A DNA stretch of 12,352 nucleotides, taken from NCBI GenBank assembly GCA_041306075.1, contig JBFYKH010000052.1, forward strand, positions 1-12,352, written 5' to 3'. A program made the position numbers and the translations under genes. The notes below the pieces were generated by a model. It had not been told where the DNA came from and did not search any database. It saw only the letters and a list, made by a program, of their open reading frames with translations. The stretch comes from JAHIYG01 sp041306075 (lineage in GTDB: Archaea; Altiarchaeota; Altiarchaeia; IMC4; SCGC-AAA252-I15). The stretch's first letter is position 1; each line of letters starts with the position of its first letter. Positions 1 to 5,832 of the stretch are shown here, in pieces.

Positions 1-264
1 GCGGCCCCAGTCCAGGACGCCATGTACCTCGTCGCCTGCGTTAAGCCCCGCCTTTGAGACCTCATGGCGCACCACACCCCCGAACTTGCCGGCGTACGCC
101 ACAGGGTACTCGACCCCGTCATTCACCAACAACCCCGTATCGCACGGCTGGCCGCCGCCCTGAGGGTAAAAGCACGTGTCCGATAGGACGATGTGCTTCC
201 CGTCCTTCACCGACTCCACCCTGGCGTCGAACTCCCGCAGGTACGGGTCTGCATCATAGAGCAT
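1..264 (-). CDS. alaX: Alanyl-tRNA editing protein AlaX, N-terminal part (cut by window edge)
   Basis: AlaX proteins are free-standing editing domains related to the AlaRS editing domain; they hydrolyse Ser or Gly mischarged onto tRNA-Ala in the cytoplasm. Reading the minus strand from 264 gives 88 codons with no stop. The protein begins MLYDADPYLREFDARV and contains the family signature FYPQGGGQPCDTG at about residues 34-46. The zinc-binding HxxxH and CxxxH motifs lie beyond the edge, so activity cannot be judged. A second in-frame ATG lies 12 bases upstream at 276. I prefer 264 because a TTTATT element (288-293) is centred about 26 bases upstream, fitting leaderless transcription. Family assignment is strong; the size class (AlaX-S, M or L) is unknown. 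Confidence 0.88.
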   Translation of the reverse strand, partial: MLYDADPYLREFDARVESVKDGKHIVLSDTCFYPQGGGQPCDTGLLVNDGVEYPVAYAGKFGGVVRHEVSKAGLNAGDEVHGVLDWGR

Positions 265-274
265 ATGAGTAGAC

Positions 275-485
275 ATGGAACCACAGAATAAATCCAGCCC
301 TGAAATGAAACCTAATAAACCTAGGAGCCCCGATATTATAGCAGAGAAGCGTCCAAAAACAGCCCGGAGACAGGACAGGCGAAAACGACGGCCGCCTGGA
401 GGGGCCTAAGGAGTTCCCGAAGCCTGAAGAGTCCGCCCCGCCAGCCCCTGAGGTAAAGCTAATAGACTACAAAGGGTTCAAAATA
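275..485 (+). other. Probable 5' part of the 486-716 gene in a shifted frame
   Basis: An ATG at 275 (another at 305) opens a frame that reads MEPQNKSSPEMKPNKPRSPD, then IIAEKRPK, and stops at 407-409. Removing one A from the AAAAA run at 355-359 would join it to the frame of 486-716. That gives a continuous product of about 146 residues with a Pro/Lys/Glu-rich N-terminal half. This could be a sequencing indel, a real frameshift mutation or a chance open frame. The ATG at 275 overlaps the alternative alaX start on the other strand, which makes 305 the more plausible start. Confidence 0.35.
286..295 (-). promoter_or_regulatory. Possible TATA box for alaX
   Basis: On the minus strand this reads GGATTTATTC. 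Its TTTATT core is centred near 290, about 26 bases before the ATG at 264, the spacing expected for a leaderless archaeal transcript. Found by spacing and composition only. Confidence 0.4.
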
Positions 486-716
486 GTGCCGGAACCGGAG
501 AGGAAGAAGCATCACCCCCTCGTCGAAGCCGCCATGGCTACGGTCAGATTCCCATTCAAAGTCCTCGTCGAATGGCCGATGGACGCCATAAACCGGGTGG
601 AGCAGAGACTCGCAGACAAAAGAAACAGGGAAATGTACGAGAAGGCCGAGCGAGACCAGAGAATCAGGAGGATGTTCCCGCCCGAGGAGAAGAAGAAAAG
701 CCACCCGGAAGGGTGA
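486..716 (+). CDS. Small basic hypothetical protein, start uncertain
   Basis: No family recognised. From the GTG at 486 it encodes 76 residues. A central amphipathic segment with hydrophobic patches (VEAAMATVRFPFKVLVEW) is followed by a highly charged, probably helical tail ending PPEEKKKSHPEG. The same frame stays open back to 342 with coding-like content (PKPEESAPPAPEVKLIDYKG) but has no ATG, GTG or TTG there, so the true start may lie further upstream in another frame (see the 275-485 entry). No clear ribosome binding site precedes 486. The gene converges on tRNA-Leu, with a T-rich hairpin region between them. It is probably a real small gene; its boundaries and function are unknown. Confidence 0.5.
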   Translation: MPEPERKKHHPLVEAAMATVRFPFKVLVEWPMDAINRVEQRLADKRNREMYEKAERDQRIRRMFPPEEKKKSHPEG

Positions 717-752
717 CACCCGAAACCAAGATTCTTTCTTTTTCCATCAACG

Positions 753-781
753 CTTTTTCTTTCTTCGCAAGAAAGAAAAAG
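753..781. terminator. Perfect 13-bp hairpin with T-rich arms between convergent genes
   Basis: The arms CTTTTTCTTTCTT (753-765) and AAGAAAGAAAAAG (769-781) are exact reverse complements around a CGC loop. On the minus strand, TTTTTCTTTCTT starts four bases after the tRNA-Leu 3' end, which suits archaeal oligo-T termination. On the plus strand, two T-rich tracts (732-744 and 753-765) follow the 486-716 gene. A bidirectional terminator is the simplest reading; the function is inferred. Confidence 0.6.
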
Positions 782-784
782 GGT

Positions 785-868
785 TGCGGGGGACGAGGTT
801 CGAACTCGCGCAGTCCTTCGACACTGGGTCCTAAGCCCAGCCCATTTGACCGGCTCTGGCACCCCCGC
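785..868 (-). tRNA. tRNA-Leu (anticodon UAG)
   Basis: The minus strand from 868 to 785 folds as a class II tRNA of 84 nt. The acceptor GCGGGGG pairs with CCCCCGC, followed by discriminator A at 785. The anticodon stem CTGGG/CCCAG encloses loop CTTAGGA, so the anticodon is UAG (833-831), decoding CUA and other CUN codons. A long variable arm (TGTCGAAGGACTGC region) and a T arm with loop TTCGAAC are present. CCA is not encoded: the bases after the discriminator are ACC, then CTTTTT. There is no intron. The long variable arm, anticodon and discriminator A agree with leucine. Confidence 0.95.
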
Positions 869-1471
869 AAAAGGGAAAACACTCTCGATTCCCTCGGAAA
901 AGGGAACTTCATATATAGGGACGTACACCCATAAAAAACCCCAGAAACGGTTTATGGGGCGTCTATAGGACGTTTTTCCGCCCTGGACCCTTAGTTGGGC
1001 ATCAAACATCTTGCTTGATTCTGGCGAGAATAAAACAACCTGTTTGCATCTCCCAAATCCAAAAGTCCGTATTCTATTAAAACACTCGAAAATATAAGAC
1101 AATAGCCTAAAAACGGGTTTTAGGAAACCAAGTCGCCCAATCCTTATCCCAACCCCGCTTGACCCTAATCACCGGCCTAGCACGCACAGGAGCAACCAGG
1201 CGACGCACAGGAATAAAAGCGTCAGGTCGATGTTGCACCATGGTTGTCGTGTGTTCAACCGGTCTTAGGCGCTGGGATTGCTGCCGTTCATAACTTCCCA
1301 GCCGTTTATATCCCACGAGGAATTTCTCTGTTGTCTAGTTCTCACGGGGGAAGTGTGAGGGTTAGGACTAAACATAGCATTTTCAGTAACTTTGTTTCGT
1401 GGCTTTGCGGCTGTAGTTTGTGTTTTTGGTAGGGCTGAGATATACAGAATTTCGGATAGAGAAGAACGTGA
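869..1471. other. Long stretch without a convincing gene
   Basis: Apart from the tRNA promoter, nothing here can be assigned. Short inverted repeats occur: CCCATAAA/TTTATGGG (928-935 with 951-958), CGTC-TATAG-GACG followed by TTTTT (about 960-976), and CCTAAAA-ACGGG-TTTTAGG (1107-1125). An Arg-rich minus-strand frame (1107-1316, GTG start, 69 codons) and a plus-strand frame (1359-1505, no ATG) that reads GRAEIYRISDREEREFYLL near its end are the only stretches that look faintly coding. Both lack recognisable family features and may be decayed genes. The AT-richness, lack of genes and adjacent truncated pseudogene suggest a degraded or rearranged segment. Confidence 0.45.
908..919 (-). promoter_or_regulatory. 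TATA box of tRNA-Leu
   Basis: The minus strand reads CCTATATATGAA. Its centre near 914 predicts initiation around 888, about 20 bases before the mature tRNA 5' end at 868, a normal pre-tRNA leader length. Inferred from motif and spacing. Confidence 0.6.
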
Positions 1472-1969
1472 ATTTTACCTGTTGCTTCTTTTGAGAAAGC
1501 ATTGAGAAAGGCGGGAATAGAGAAGTGCAATCTAGTTAACGTCTCAAGCAGATTCCCACCAGAATGCAAACTAATACCTGCTCAGGAGGGCATAGACTGT
1601 TTATGGCCCGGCCAGATGACTTACGTTGTGATGGCAAAAAATCAAACAAACGAGCCAAACCGCCTCGTATCCTCAGCAGTAGGGCTCGCACTACCTAAAA
1701 CCCAGGGGGAGTAGGGTTACCTTTCTGAACACCACAGCTTCGGGGAAACCGCAAAAAAGACGGGGGAGTACGCCGAAGACCCAGCGGCGACAATGCTAGC
1801 CACGACCTTGGGAATAGACTTAGATTCGAATACCGCATGGGAAGAGCGGGGACAGGCTTATAAAGCCAGAGGAAAGATATTCAAAACAACCAACATAGTA
1901 CAGTCCGCAGAAGGCGACAAAGACGGGATGTGGACCACAGTAATAGCCGCGGCCGGGTTCATAATTTAG
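1472..1969 (+). pseudogene. pdaD: Pyruvoyl-dependent arginine decarboxylase, 5'-truncated with in-frame TAG
   Basis: The intact family enzyme self-cleaves at a Ser-Ser pair, forms a pyruvoyl group on the beta subunit, and converts arginine to agmatine for polyamine synthesis. This frame reads SFEKALRKAGIEKCNLVNVSS, the self-cleavage pair being codons 1544-1549, then RFPPEC. A TAG follows at 1712-1714, and the same frame continues GYLSEHHSFGE, then YAEDPAATMLATTLGIDLD, and ends TTVIAAAGFII at a TAG (1967-1969). The substrate-pocket Asn (NLVN), the cleavage serines and the Glu (SEHH) are all kept. The family's usual N-terminal strand (a GVGxHKEKL-type segment) is missing: the frame opens at 1472 after a TGA with no start codon, and homology begins at about 1484. 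Loss of the start plus a stop before the Glu points to a pseudogene. Readthrough of the TAG is possible but would not restore the missing 5' end. Confidence 0.85.
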
Positions 1970-1972
1970 AAG

Positions 1973-2449
1973 ATGGAAAACAAAAATGACCTAAAATACC
2001 TGGCGATAGGGGTGATTATCTTAGTGCTTGCTCTTTCCGCCCTAATCCTTGCAGGGTTGATTTCCGATATTGTGAGTCAGGATGTCTCGCAAGATGCTAC
2101 CGAGAACCTTGAAGGCGCCAACATGCCAGTAACAACCACAACCGTGGAGGAGTATATAGAGCAGACAACAACCTTGGCCCTAACACCGTCTACTACAACC
2201 ACTACTATTAAAAACCTGGGGGTAACCGACGGCCCAAGACCAGTGTATAAGGGAGATTTGGAGAATAACCCGGGCAGGTTCTTCATAAACAAAACCGTGA
2301 TTTTCAATGACAGCAGCGGGGTAAAGAGAGTTGCCGGTGTGGTGAGGCAAATACACGAGATAGACGAGGAGGATATCGAAAATTACGATGGCGAAGAGGT
2401 GTATATACAGTATTGGAACGGCACATGGGCGATATACCGGCGGAATTAG
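1973..2449 (+). CDS. Membrane-anchored protein with Thr-rich stalk and external domain
   Basis: No named family recognised (158 residues). A short charged N-terminus (MENKNDLKY) precedes one transmembrane helix at about residues 9-31. A threonine-rich linker follows (TTTTVEEYIEQTTT and STTTTTI, about residues 54-80), like the O-glycosylated stalks of archaeal surface proteins. The C-terminal domain (about 88-158) is acidic and has sequon-type sites NKT, NDS and NGT, consistent with facing the outside. The ATG lies three bases after the last stop of the arginine decarboxylase remnant, so the two may once have been co-transcribed. Isoleucine is often ATA here, unlike the GC-rich genes to the right. 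A surface-exposed single-pass protein is a firm reading; the role is unknown. Confidence 0.75.
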   Translation: MENKNDLKYLAIGVIILVLALSALILAGLISDIVSQDVSQDATENLEGANMPVTTTTVEEYIEQTTTLALTPSTTTTTIKNLGVTDGPRPVYKGDLENNPGRFFINKTVIFNDSSGVKRVAGVVRQIHEIDEEDIENYDGEEVYIQYWNGTWAIYRRN

Positions 2450-2518
2450 GCGAGAAAATGCGGGAGGTACAAAATTTTAGTATATATTTCGTTTGGGGTT
2501 TTGTGGTGTCCGAATAAG

Positions 2519-2550
2519 GGAGTATATTTGCCAAAGCCCAATATACTCTC
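2519..2550 (+). promoter_or_regulatory. Leaderless promoter with perfect inverted repeat upstream of the rhodanese gene
   Basis: GAGTATATT (2520-2528) and AATATACTC (2540-2548) are exact reverse complements separated by 11 bases; adding two more pairs costs one mismatch. The left arm has a TATA-like core centred near 2524-2525, about 26 bases before the ATG at 2551, which predicts a leaderless transcript. The right arm sits where initiation should occur, so a dimeric regulator binding both arms would block the TATA box and the start site. A second AT-rich element (TAGTATATATTT, about 2479-2490) lies further upstream. The operator role is inferred. Confidence 0.55.
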
Positions 2551-3000
2551 ATGCGCATCCTAGAGGTAGTGAAGTACCAGATTTTCTTCGGCTTGTCGGT
2601 TTTTCTGGCATTTATCATACTCTTTGGCTGCCTTCCAGACATGGCGATAGGCCTATTCGGAGACGGGGAAGACGGCGTGTACATAACGGCGTCAGAGCTT
2701 TCAGAAAAGATTGAATCCGAAAGCGTCGTAGTATATGACATAAGGTCCCCAGAGACATACGCCAAGGGCCACATCCCTGTCGCGATAAACGCCGACCCAG
2801 CCAACCTCCGGAGAATACTGGATAATAGCTCAGACAAGAGGGAGGTTGTCATAGTCTGTGCATGTGGCGCAAGAGCCAAAGAGCAAGTAAAGGACGTGTC
2901 GAGGGGAGAGGGGGGCATACGCTATCTCTACGGCGGAATGGTCTATTGGGGTATGTTGGACAATTGGATAGTCAGCCCGGTTTGGAGATTGTGCCCATGA
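2551..3000 (+). CDS. Membrane-tethered rhodanese-domain protein
   Basis: Single-domain rhodanese homologue (149 residues); the family carries sulfane sulfur on a Cys in an anion-binding loop. An N-terminal hydrophobic segment (residues 10-26) ends in LFGC, a lipobox-like site with Cys27, so the protein is probably anchored and its domain faces outside. The domain spans about 43-140: ITASEL, VVVYDIRSPETYAKGHIP (Asp63, Arg65, GHI at 73-75), then the loop IVCACGARAK with Cys103 as expected catalytic residue and an extra Cys105. GG at 128-129 and WGMLDNW match the usual C-terminal rhodanese helix. The stop overlaps the start of the next small gene (ATGA), so they are probably translated together. 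The substrate is unknown; the external location suggests sulfur transfer or redox work at the cell surface. Confidence 0.82.
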   Translation: MRILEVVKYQIFFGLSVFLAFIILFGCLPDMAIGLFGDGEDGVYITASELSEKIESESVVVYDIRSPETYAKGHIPVAINADPANLRRILDNSSDKREVVIVCACGARAKEQVKDVSRGEGGIRYLYGGMVYWGMLDNWIVSPVWRLCP

Positions 3001-3098
3001 GCCTATGGCTACAGCGGTTATTTGAGCCGGTTATGCCCGGGATATTGTTCGGGAGGCGGCCGTTTTTGGTGTTTCTTGTGGTGTTTTTTAAGTGCTGA
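2997..3098 (+). CDS. 33-residue hydrophobic peptide coupled to the rhodanese gene
   Basis: The ATG at 2997 overlaps the rhodanese TGA as ATGA, a classic arrangement for translational coupling. The predicted peptide is MSLWLQRLFEPVMPGILFGR followed by RPFLVFLVVFFKC. It has an amphipathic start, a Gly-Arg-Arg-Pro turn and a short very hydrophobic C-terminal segment ending in Lys-Cys. The stop at 3096-3098 lies 15 bases before the next gene and abuts that gene's ribosome binding site. No homology recognised. Position and composition suggest a small membrane peptide of the same operon; without conservation data it could be a chance frame. Confidence 0.5.
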   Translation: MSLWLQRLFEPVMPGILFGRRPFLVFLVVFFKC

Positions 3099-3104
3099 GG
3101 GGGA
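3097..3104 (+). promoter_or_regulatory. Ribosome binding site for the 3114-3344 gene
   Basis: GAGGGGGA lies 9 bases before the ATG at 3114 and overlaps the stop of the 33-codon frame. It partly matches the archaeal GGAGGTGAT consensus and supports this start. Confidence 0.5.
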
Positions 3105-3113
3105 TATCCTATC

Positions 3114-3344
3114 ATGGTCGACGCGTATACGGTGGTGAAGTTCACAGCCTACCTGAACCTGTTGTTTTTCATGCTGATTCTTTTCACGTGCAGGTGCGTC
3201 GCATTCTGGAGGATTGCTCGGGCCGTCCTGGGCGAGAGGTTGTTCCAGTCCCTGAACAGGCGGCACTGCATGTACTGGTACGGCTTCATCGCATCGGTAG
3301 CCGTACACGCCACCCTCGCGTTGAATCCGCAGCTCCTATACTGA
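3114..3344 (+). CDS. Small two-helix membrane protein
   Basis: No family recognised (76 residues). Two hydrophobic helices (about 9-25 and 54-71) flank a basic, amphipathic loop FWRIARAVLGERLFQSLNRR. Cysteines occur at the end of helix 1 (CRC, residues 26-28) and just before helix 2 (HC, residues 51-52), and a His lies inside helix 2 (AVHATLAL). Cys and His near the membrane plane next to a surface rhodanese could point to metal, heme or thiol chemistry, but this is speculation. It is the last gene of the unit starting at 2551; the next gene converges from the other strand 44 bases away. Membrane location is well supported, function is not. Confidence 0.65.
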   Translation: MVDAYTVVKFTAYLNLLFFMLILFTCRCVAFWRIARAVLGERLFQSLNRRHCMYWYGFIASVAVHATLALNPQLLY

Positions 3345-3388
3345 AAAGCTTGGCGGAGCGCATATGCTCGAGCCTGGCGGCCACCCCC

Positions 3389-3658
3389 CTATGCCGTCTT
3401 CGGCTGTTGTCTCGGCTTCCAAGGCATGTTCATGTAGCCTTTGCCGCGTCCGAGTTCCGTCAGCATCTGGTTCAGGCGTTTCTGTCTTGTCTCCTCCCGT
3501 TTTCCTCGGGTAATCCACCCCAGGTAGTCGTTGCGCTGGTAGGGTGGACGGAGGAGGTAGGCTTCTCGTAGGCTGTTTTTATTCAGGGCCTCCAGGACGA
3601 AGTCGGGCATCGGATGCCTCGGCCTCCTGGTGTGCTGGCGTGGCTTTTTGTCTGCCAT
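3389..3658 (-). CDS. YdeI/OmdA-family protein
   Basis: The 89-residue protein matches the conserved core of the YdeI/OmpD-associated (OmdA, 'bacteriocin-protection') family. It contains MPDFVLEALNKNSLREAY, RPPYQRNDYLGWITRGKREE and TRQKRLNQMLTELGRGKGYM. Bacterial family members have been linked to stress and antimicrobial-peptide tolerance; the biochemical activity is unknown. The first 16 residues are basic (MADKKPRQHTRRPRHP), and the family core starts at Met17, so an internal start is possible; I kept the ATG at 3658. It is the last gene of the trehalose unit, 31 bases after the membrane protein gene. Family assignment is good; a role in osmotic or envelope stress is suggested by context only. 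Confidence 0.8.
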   Translation of the reverse strand: MADKKPRQHTRRPRHPMPDFVLEALNKNSLREAYLLRPPYQRNDYLGWITRGKREETRQKRLNQMLTELGRGKGYMNMPWKPRQQPKTA

Positions 3659-3689
3659 TTTACCGGTCTCATCGAGGGTTAACCTGTCT

Positions 3690-4595
3690 TCAGGCGTTCT
3701 TCTGCGTCTTCCGGTTCACGTAGTCTTTGAGGCCTAGTCCTCCGGCTATGGCTATGGCGAGCGTTATGCCAACGAGGAGTATCTTGAATGAGTCCTCGAG
3801 TATGCCGACGTTTTCGACTCCGAAATGGGGCAGGGCTATGACGGCGCCGAAGAATATTATCACCGACTTGACTGCGAGTGAGACGGTGTTTTCGAGGCTG
3901 AGTTTGTGGTGTTTCAGCCTGTCGCCGGCGTAGTCGGCTATCAGGAGGGCTATGAGCATTATGACGGAGCCGAGTATGGCCTGCGGCGTGTACGCGATGA
4001 TTTCGCTCATCAGCCCCGACAGGACGGTGAGGTTCTCGAATCGGTTTATCCCCTCGGCCGCAAAGAGGACTACGATGTAGAATTTCACGATGCCGGTGAG
4101 GAGGCTGGTTATGGATATGTCCCCGAGGGCGTCGGCGAGGCCGTATTTGACGAGCTTGTCCTCCCACCCGAAGTCCATGGACACGTCCCTCACGAACTTG
4201 GAGGCTATCCCCCCGATGGTGAGGCCTATGAGGAGGAGGACTGTGAATCCGAGGATGTTGTGCATGAAGGGGTAGAAGTATGCGGTTATGAGGGTTACGT
4301 CGCTCAAGGTGAGTATGGAGGCTATGACGTACCACTTGATGAAGAATGCGATGAATCCCGAGGCGTCCCCCCAGGCTTTCGTTCGCATTACCCCGTATTT
4401 GACGATGAATTCCTCGATCTTCTGGTACTTCAGGAGCTTGCGGAGGGCTTCGGCGACGACTGCGCCTATGGCGTATGCGAAGGCGAAGAGGACGGCGAAC
4501 ACGATGCATACCTCGGCGTAGTCCATTATCCGGGCCACCTGGAGGTTAAAGAGCTCGACAGTCTTGTCCGTTATCTTGTCGGCTATTTCACTCAT
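3690..4595 (-). CDS. Polytopic membrane protein with conserved TM-helix repeats (mechanosensitive-channel related)
   Basis: The 301-residue protein has about seven hydrophobic segments (roughly 27-48, 79-98, 113-134, 162-182, 203-221, 240-256, 270-288). The Gly/Ala-rich stretches GFTVLLLIGLTIGGIASKFV (116-135) and ITLAIAIAGGLGLKDYV (277-293) resemble the 'conserved TM helix' repeat of CmpX-like proteins and the pore helix of MscS channels. The soluble beta domain of canonical MscS is absent: the chain ends at a basic tail (NRKTQKNA). The start ATG lies 10 bases after the treT stop and is preceded by GAGGGGGATGA. Its place behind trehalose synthesis genes suggests a role in osmotic or membrane tension response. 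Channel activity is inferred, not shown by the sequence. Confidence 0.75.
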   Translation of the reverse strand: MSEIADKITDKTVELFNLQVARIMDYAEVCIVFAVLFAFAYAIGAVVAEALRKLLKYQKIEEFIVKYGVMRTKAWGDASGFIAFFIKWYVIASILTLSDVTLITAYFYPFMHNILGFTVLLLIGLTIGGIASKFVRDVSMDFGWEDKLVKYGLADALGDISITSLLTGIVKFYIVVLFAAEGINRFENLTVLSGLMSEIIAYTPQAILGSVIMLIALLIADYAGDRLKHHKLSLENTVSLAVKSVIIFFGAVIALPHFGVENVGILEDSFKILLVGITLAIAIAGGLGLKDYVNRKTQKNA

Positions 4596-4596
4596 G

Positions 4597-4607
4597 TCAT
4601 CCCCCTC
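4597..4607 (-). promoter_or_regulatory. Ribosome binding site of the TM-repeat gene
   Basis: The minus strand reads GAGGGGGATGA, overlapping the treT stop and ending one base before the ATG at 4595. It fixes this start and supports co-translation with treT. Confidence 0.55.
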
Positions 4608-5832
4608 AAATGCTTATCAGGCGCTCCCCCGGCCTGTCCAGCACGGTTAACAGAAGGAGGTAGTCCTTTAAATGCCGTGTTAGCAGGAATTTCTGGCGGA
4701 CGTACTCGTGCCCGTATTCTCCGAGCCGCACCATCTCGTCTGGGTTTTTCAAAAGGCGCCTTATCTGGTAGGCGAGGCCGTCGATGGAGTGGACGAGGAC
4801 TCCCGTGAGGTTGTGGTGGACTTGGAGGGGTATGCCGCCGACGGCGCTCGCTATGACAGGCTTCCTCTTCCACATGGCTTCGGTGACGGTGAGGCCGAAT
4901 CCTTCCTTCAGGGATTTCTGGACGATGACGGTGGATGCCCGCTGCAGGGCGTTGATTTCCAGGTTGTTCTCGGGTATCGGGAGTATGTGGATGTCCGGGT
5001 CGCCTTTCGCCCTCTCCTCGACTTCCGGCAGCACCTTCGCGGCCTCCGGGTCGTCGGTGGCGGAGCCTCCCGCGAGGACTAGGCGGCAGTCGGCGTATCT
5101 TCTCGCGAGGCTGAATCCCTCTATCACCCCGAGGGGGTCCTTGAGCCGGTCGAAACGGGATATTTGGGTGATTATTGGCTTGTCCCGTGGTATCGAGTAT
5201 TTGTCCATGACCTTGTCCACCGTCTCCTCGCTGATTTCCATGTTCTTTTCGCTCAGGGGGTCTATGGAGGGGGGTATCAGGTACTGTGGTATCGGCAGCT
5301 GCCTTGAGAACTTGGGGGAGGAGAATATGGACGCGTCGTACCGTCTCACGTATCCTTCGAGGAAGCCCCACACCGCAGGGTCGGGAGCGGAGACGTCGAT
5401 ATGGCATCGCCAGACCCATTTCGCACGGGTTTCCGGCTTCCTTTCCACGAGGGCGGCCGGCTGGGGGTCGTGGATGACGATGACGTCCTCGTCGAAGGCG
5501 ATTTCCCGCGCGTTCAGCCTGTTGTATTCCATGAATGTGTCGAGCATCCCCTGGGTGACCTCCGTCTCCTTGCCGTGGAGGGCGTTGTGGAAGGCCTTGG
5601 TGACGTGGAAGAACCCCTCGCTGCCCTTGATGACGTCCCACCTCGTCTTCACGCCGGATTCGTTGAGGAGGGGGACCATGCGGTTCAGTATCTCCGCTAC
5701 TCCGCCTCCGACGGCGGTGGAGTTCACCATCTTCACGCTCTTGTGCGAGACCCGCTCGGCGAGGGTGCGTATCTCGTCTATCGCCTGGGCCCCGACGATT
5801 CCCTCGTAGTCGGACAGGGTCGTCGGTTTCAT
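4606..5832 (-). CDS. treT: Trehalose glycosyltransferring synthase TreT (GT4)
   Basis: TreT makes trehalose in one step from NDP-glucose and glucose; in some archaea it also runs in reverse. The 408-residue protein matches the family in length and motifs: an N-terminal glycine-rich loop VNSTAVGGGVAEILN (36-50), HDPQP (121-125), WRCHID (141-146), the nucleotide-sugar segment SRFDRLKDP (225-233, Arg227 and Lys231) and the GT4 E-x7-E motif EGFGLTVTE (Glu310 and Glu318). The frame is open further upstream, but the ATG at 5832 is right because it overlaps the DUF5752 stop as ATGA and begins MKPTTLSDYEGIVG, as in homologues. It is the fourth gene of the otsA-otsB-DUF5752-treT unit. Related GT4 trehalose phosphorylases are the main alternative. 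Confidence 0.92.
   Translation of the reverse strand: MKPTTLSDYEGIVGAQAIDEIRTLAERVSHKSVKMVNSTAVGGGVAEILNRMVPLLNESGVKTRWDVIKGSEGFFHVTKAFHNALHGKETEVTQGMLDTFMEYNRLNAREIAFDEDVIVIHDPQPAALVERKPETRAKWVWRCHIDVSAPDPAVWGFLEGYVRRYDASIFSSPKFSRQLPIPQYLIPPSIDPLSEKNMEISEETVDKVMDKYSIPRDKPIITQISRFDRLKDPLGVIEGFSLARRYADCRLVLAGGSATDDPEAAKVLPEVEERAKGDPDIHILPIPENNLEINALQRASTVIVQKSLKEGFGLTVTEAMWKRKPVIASAVGGIPLQVHHNLTGVLVHSIDGLAYQIRRLLKNPDEMVRLGEYGHEYVRQKFLLTRHLKDYLLLLTVLDRPGERLISI

Noticed and set aside
785..868. Attachment site of an integrated element in tRNA-Leu
   Set aside because: I saw no second copy of the tRNA 3' end and no integrase gene in the window.
512..1102. Minus-strand open frame of 196 codons
   Set aside because: It runs straight through the tRNA-Leu gene and is antisense to the 486-716 gene; the protein shows no family motif.
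1107..1316. Minus-strand 69-codon Arg-rich frame starting at GTG
   Set aside because: No ribosome binding site, promoter or recognisable motif; its stop lies in a short inverted repeat. Kept only as a possible decayed fragment in the gene-poor entry.
869..1471. SRP RNA, RNase P RNA, 5S rRNA or CRISPR array in the gene-poor region
   Set aside because: None of the conserved core sequences I know for these RNAs could be found on either strand, and there are no regularly spaced direct repeats.
1712..1714. Pyrrolysine or selenocysteine-type recoding of the TAG
   Set aside because: The codon falls where I recall Tyr in this family, TAG serves as a normal stop in several neighbouring genes, and the 5' end of the gene is missing anyway.
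3906..4808. Plus-strand 300-codon frame opposite the TM-repeat gene
   Set aside because: Antisense shadow of a hydrophobic membrane protein gene; Gly/Glu/Tyr-rich with no motif or start signals.
4592..5641. Long Pro/Arg/His-rich open frame overlapping treT
   Set aside because: It is in another frame of the same strand as treT; GC-rich codon usage produces such shadows, and no domain is visible.
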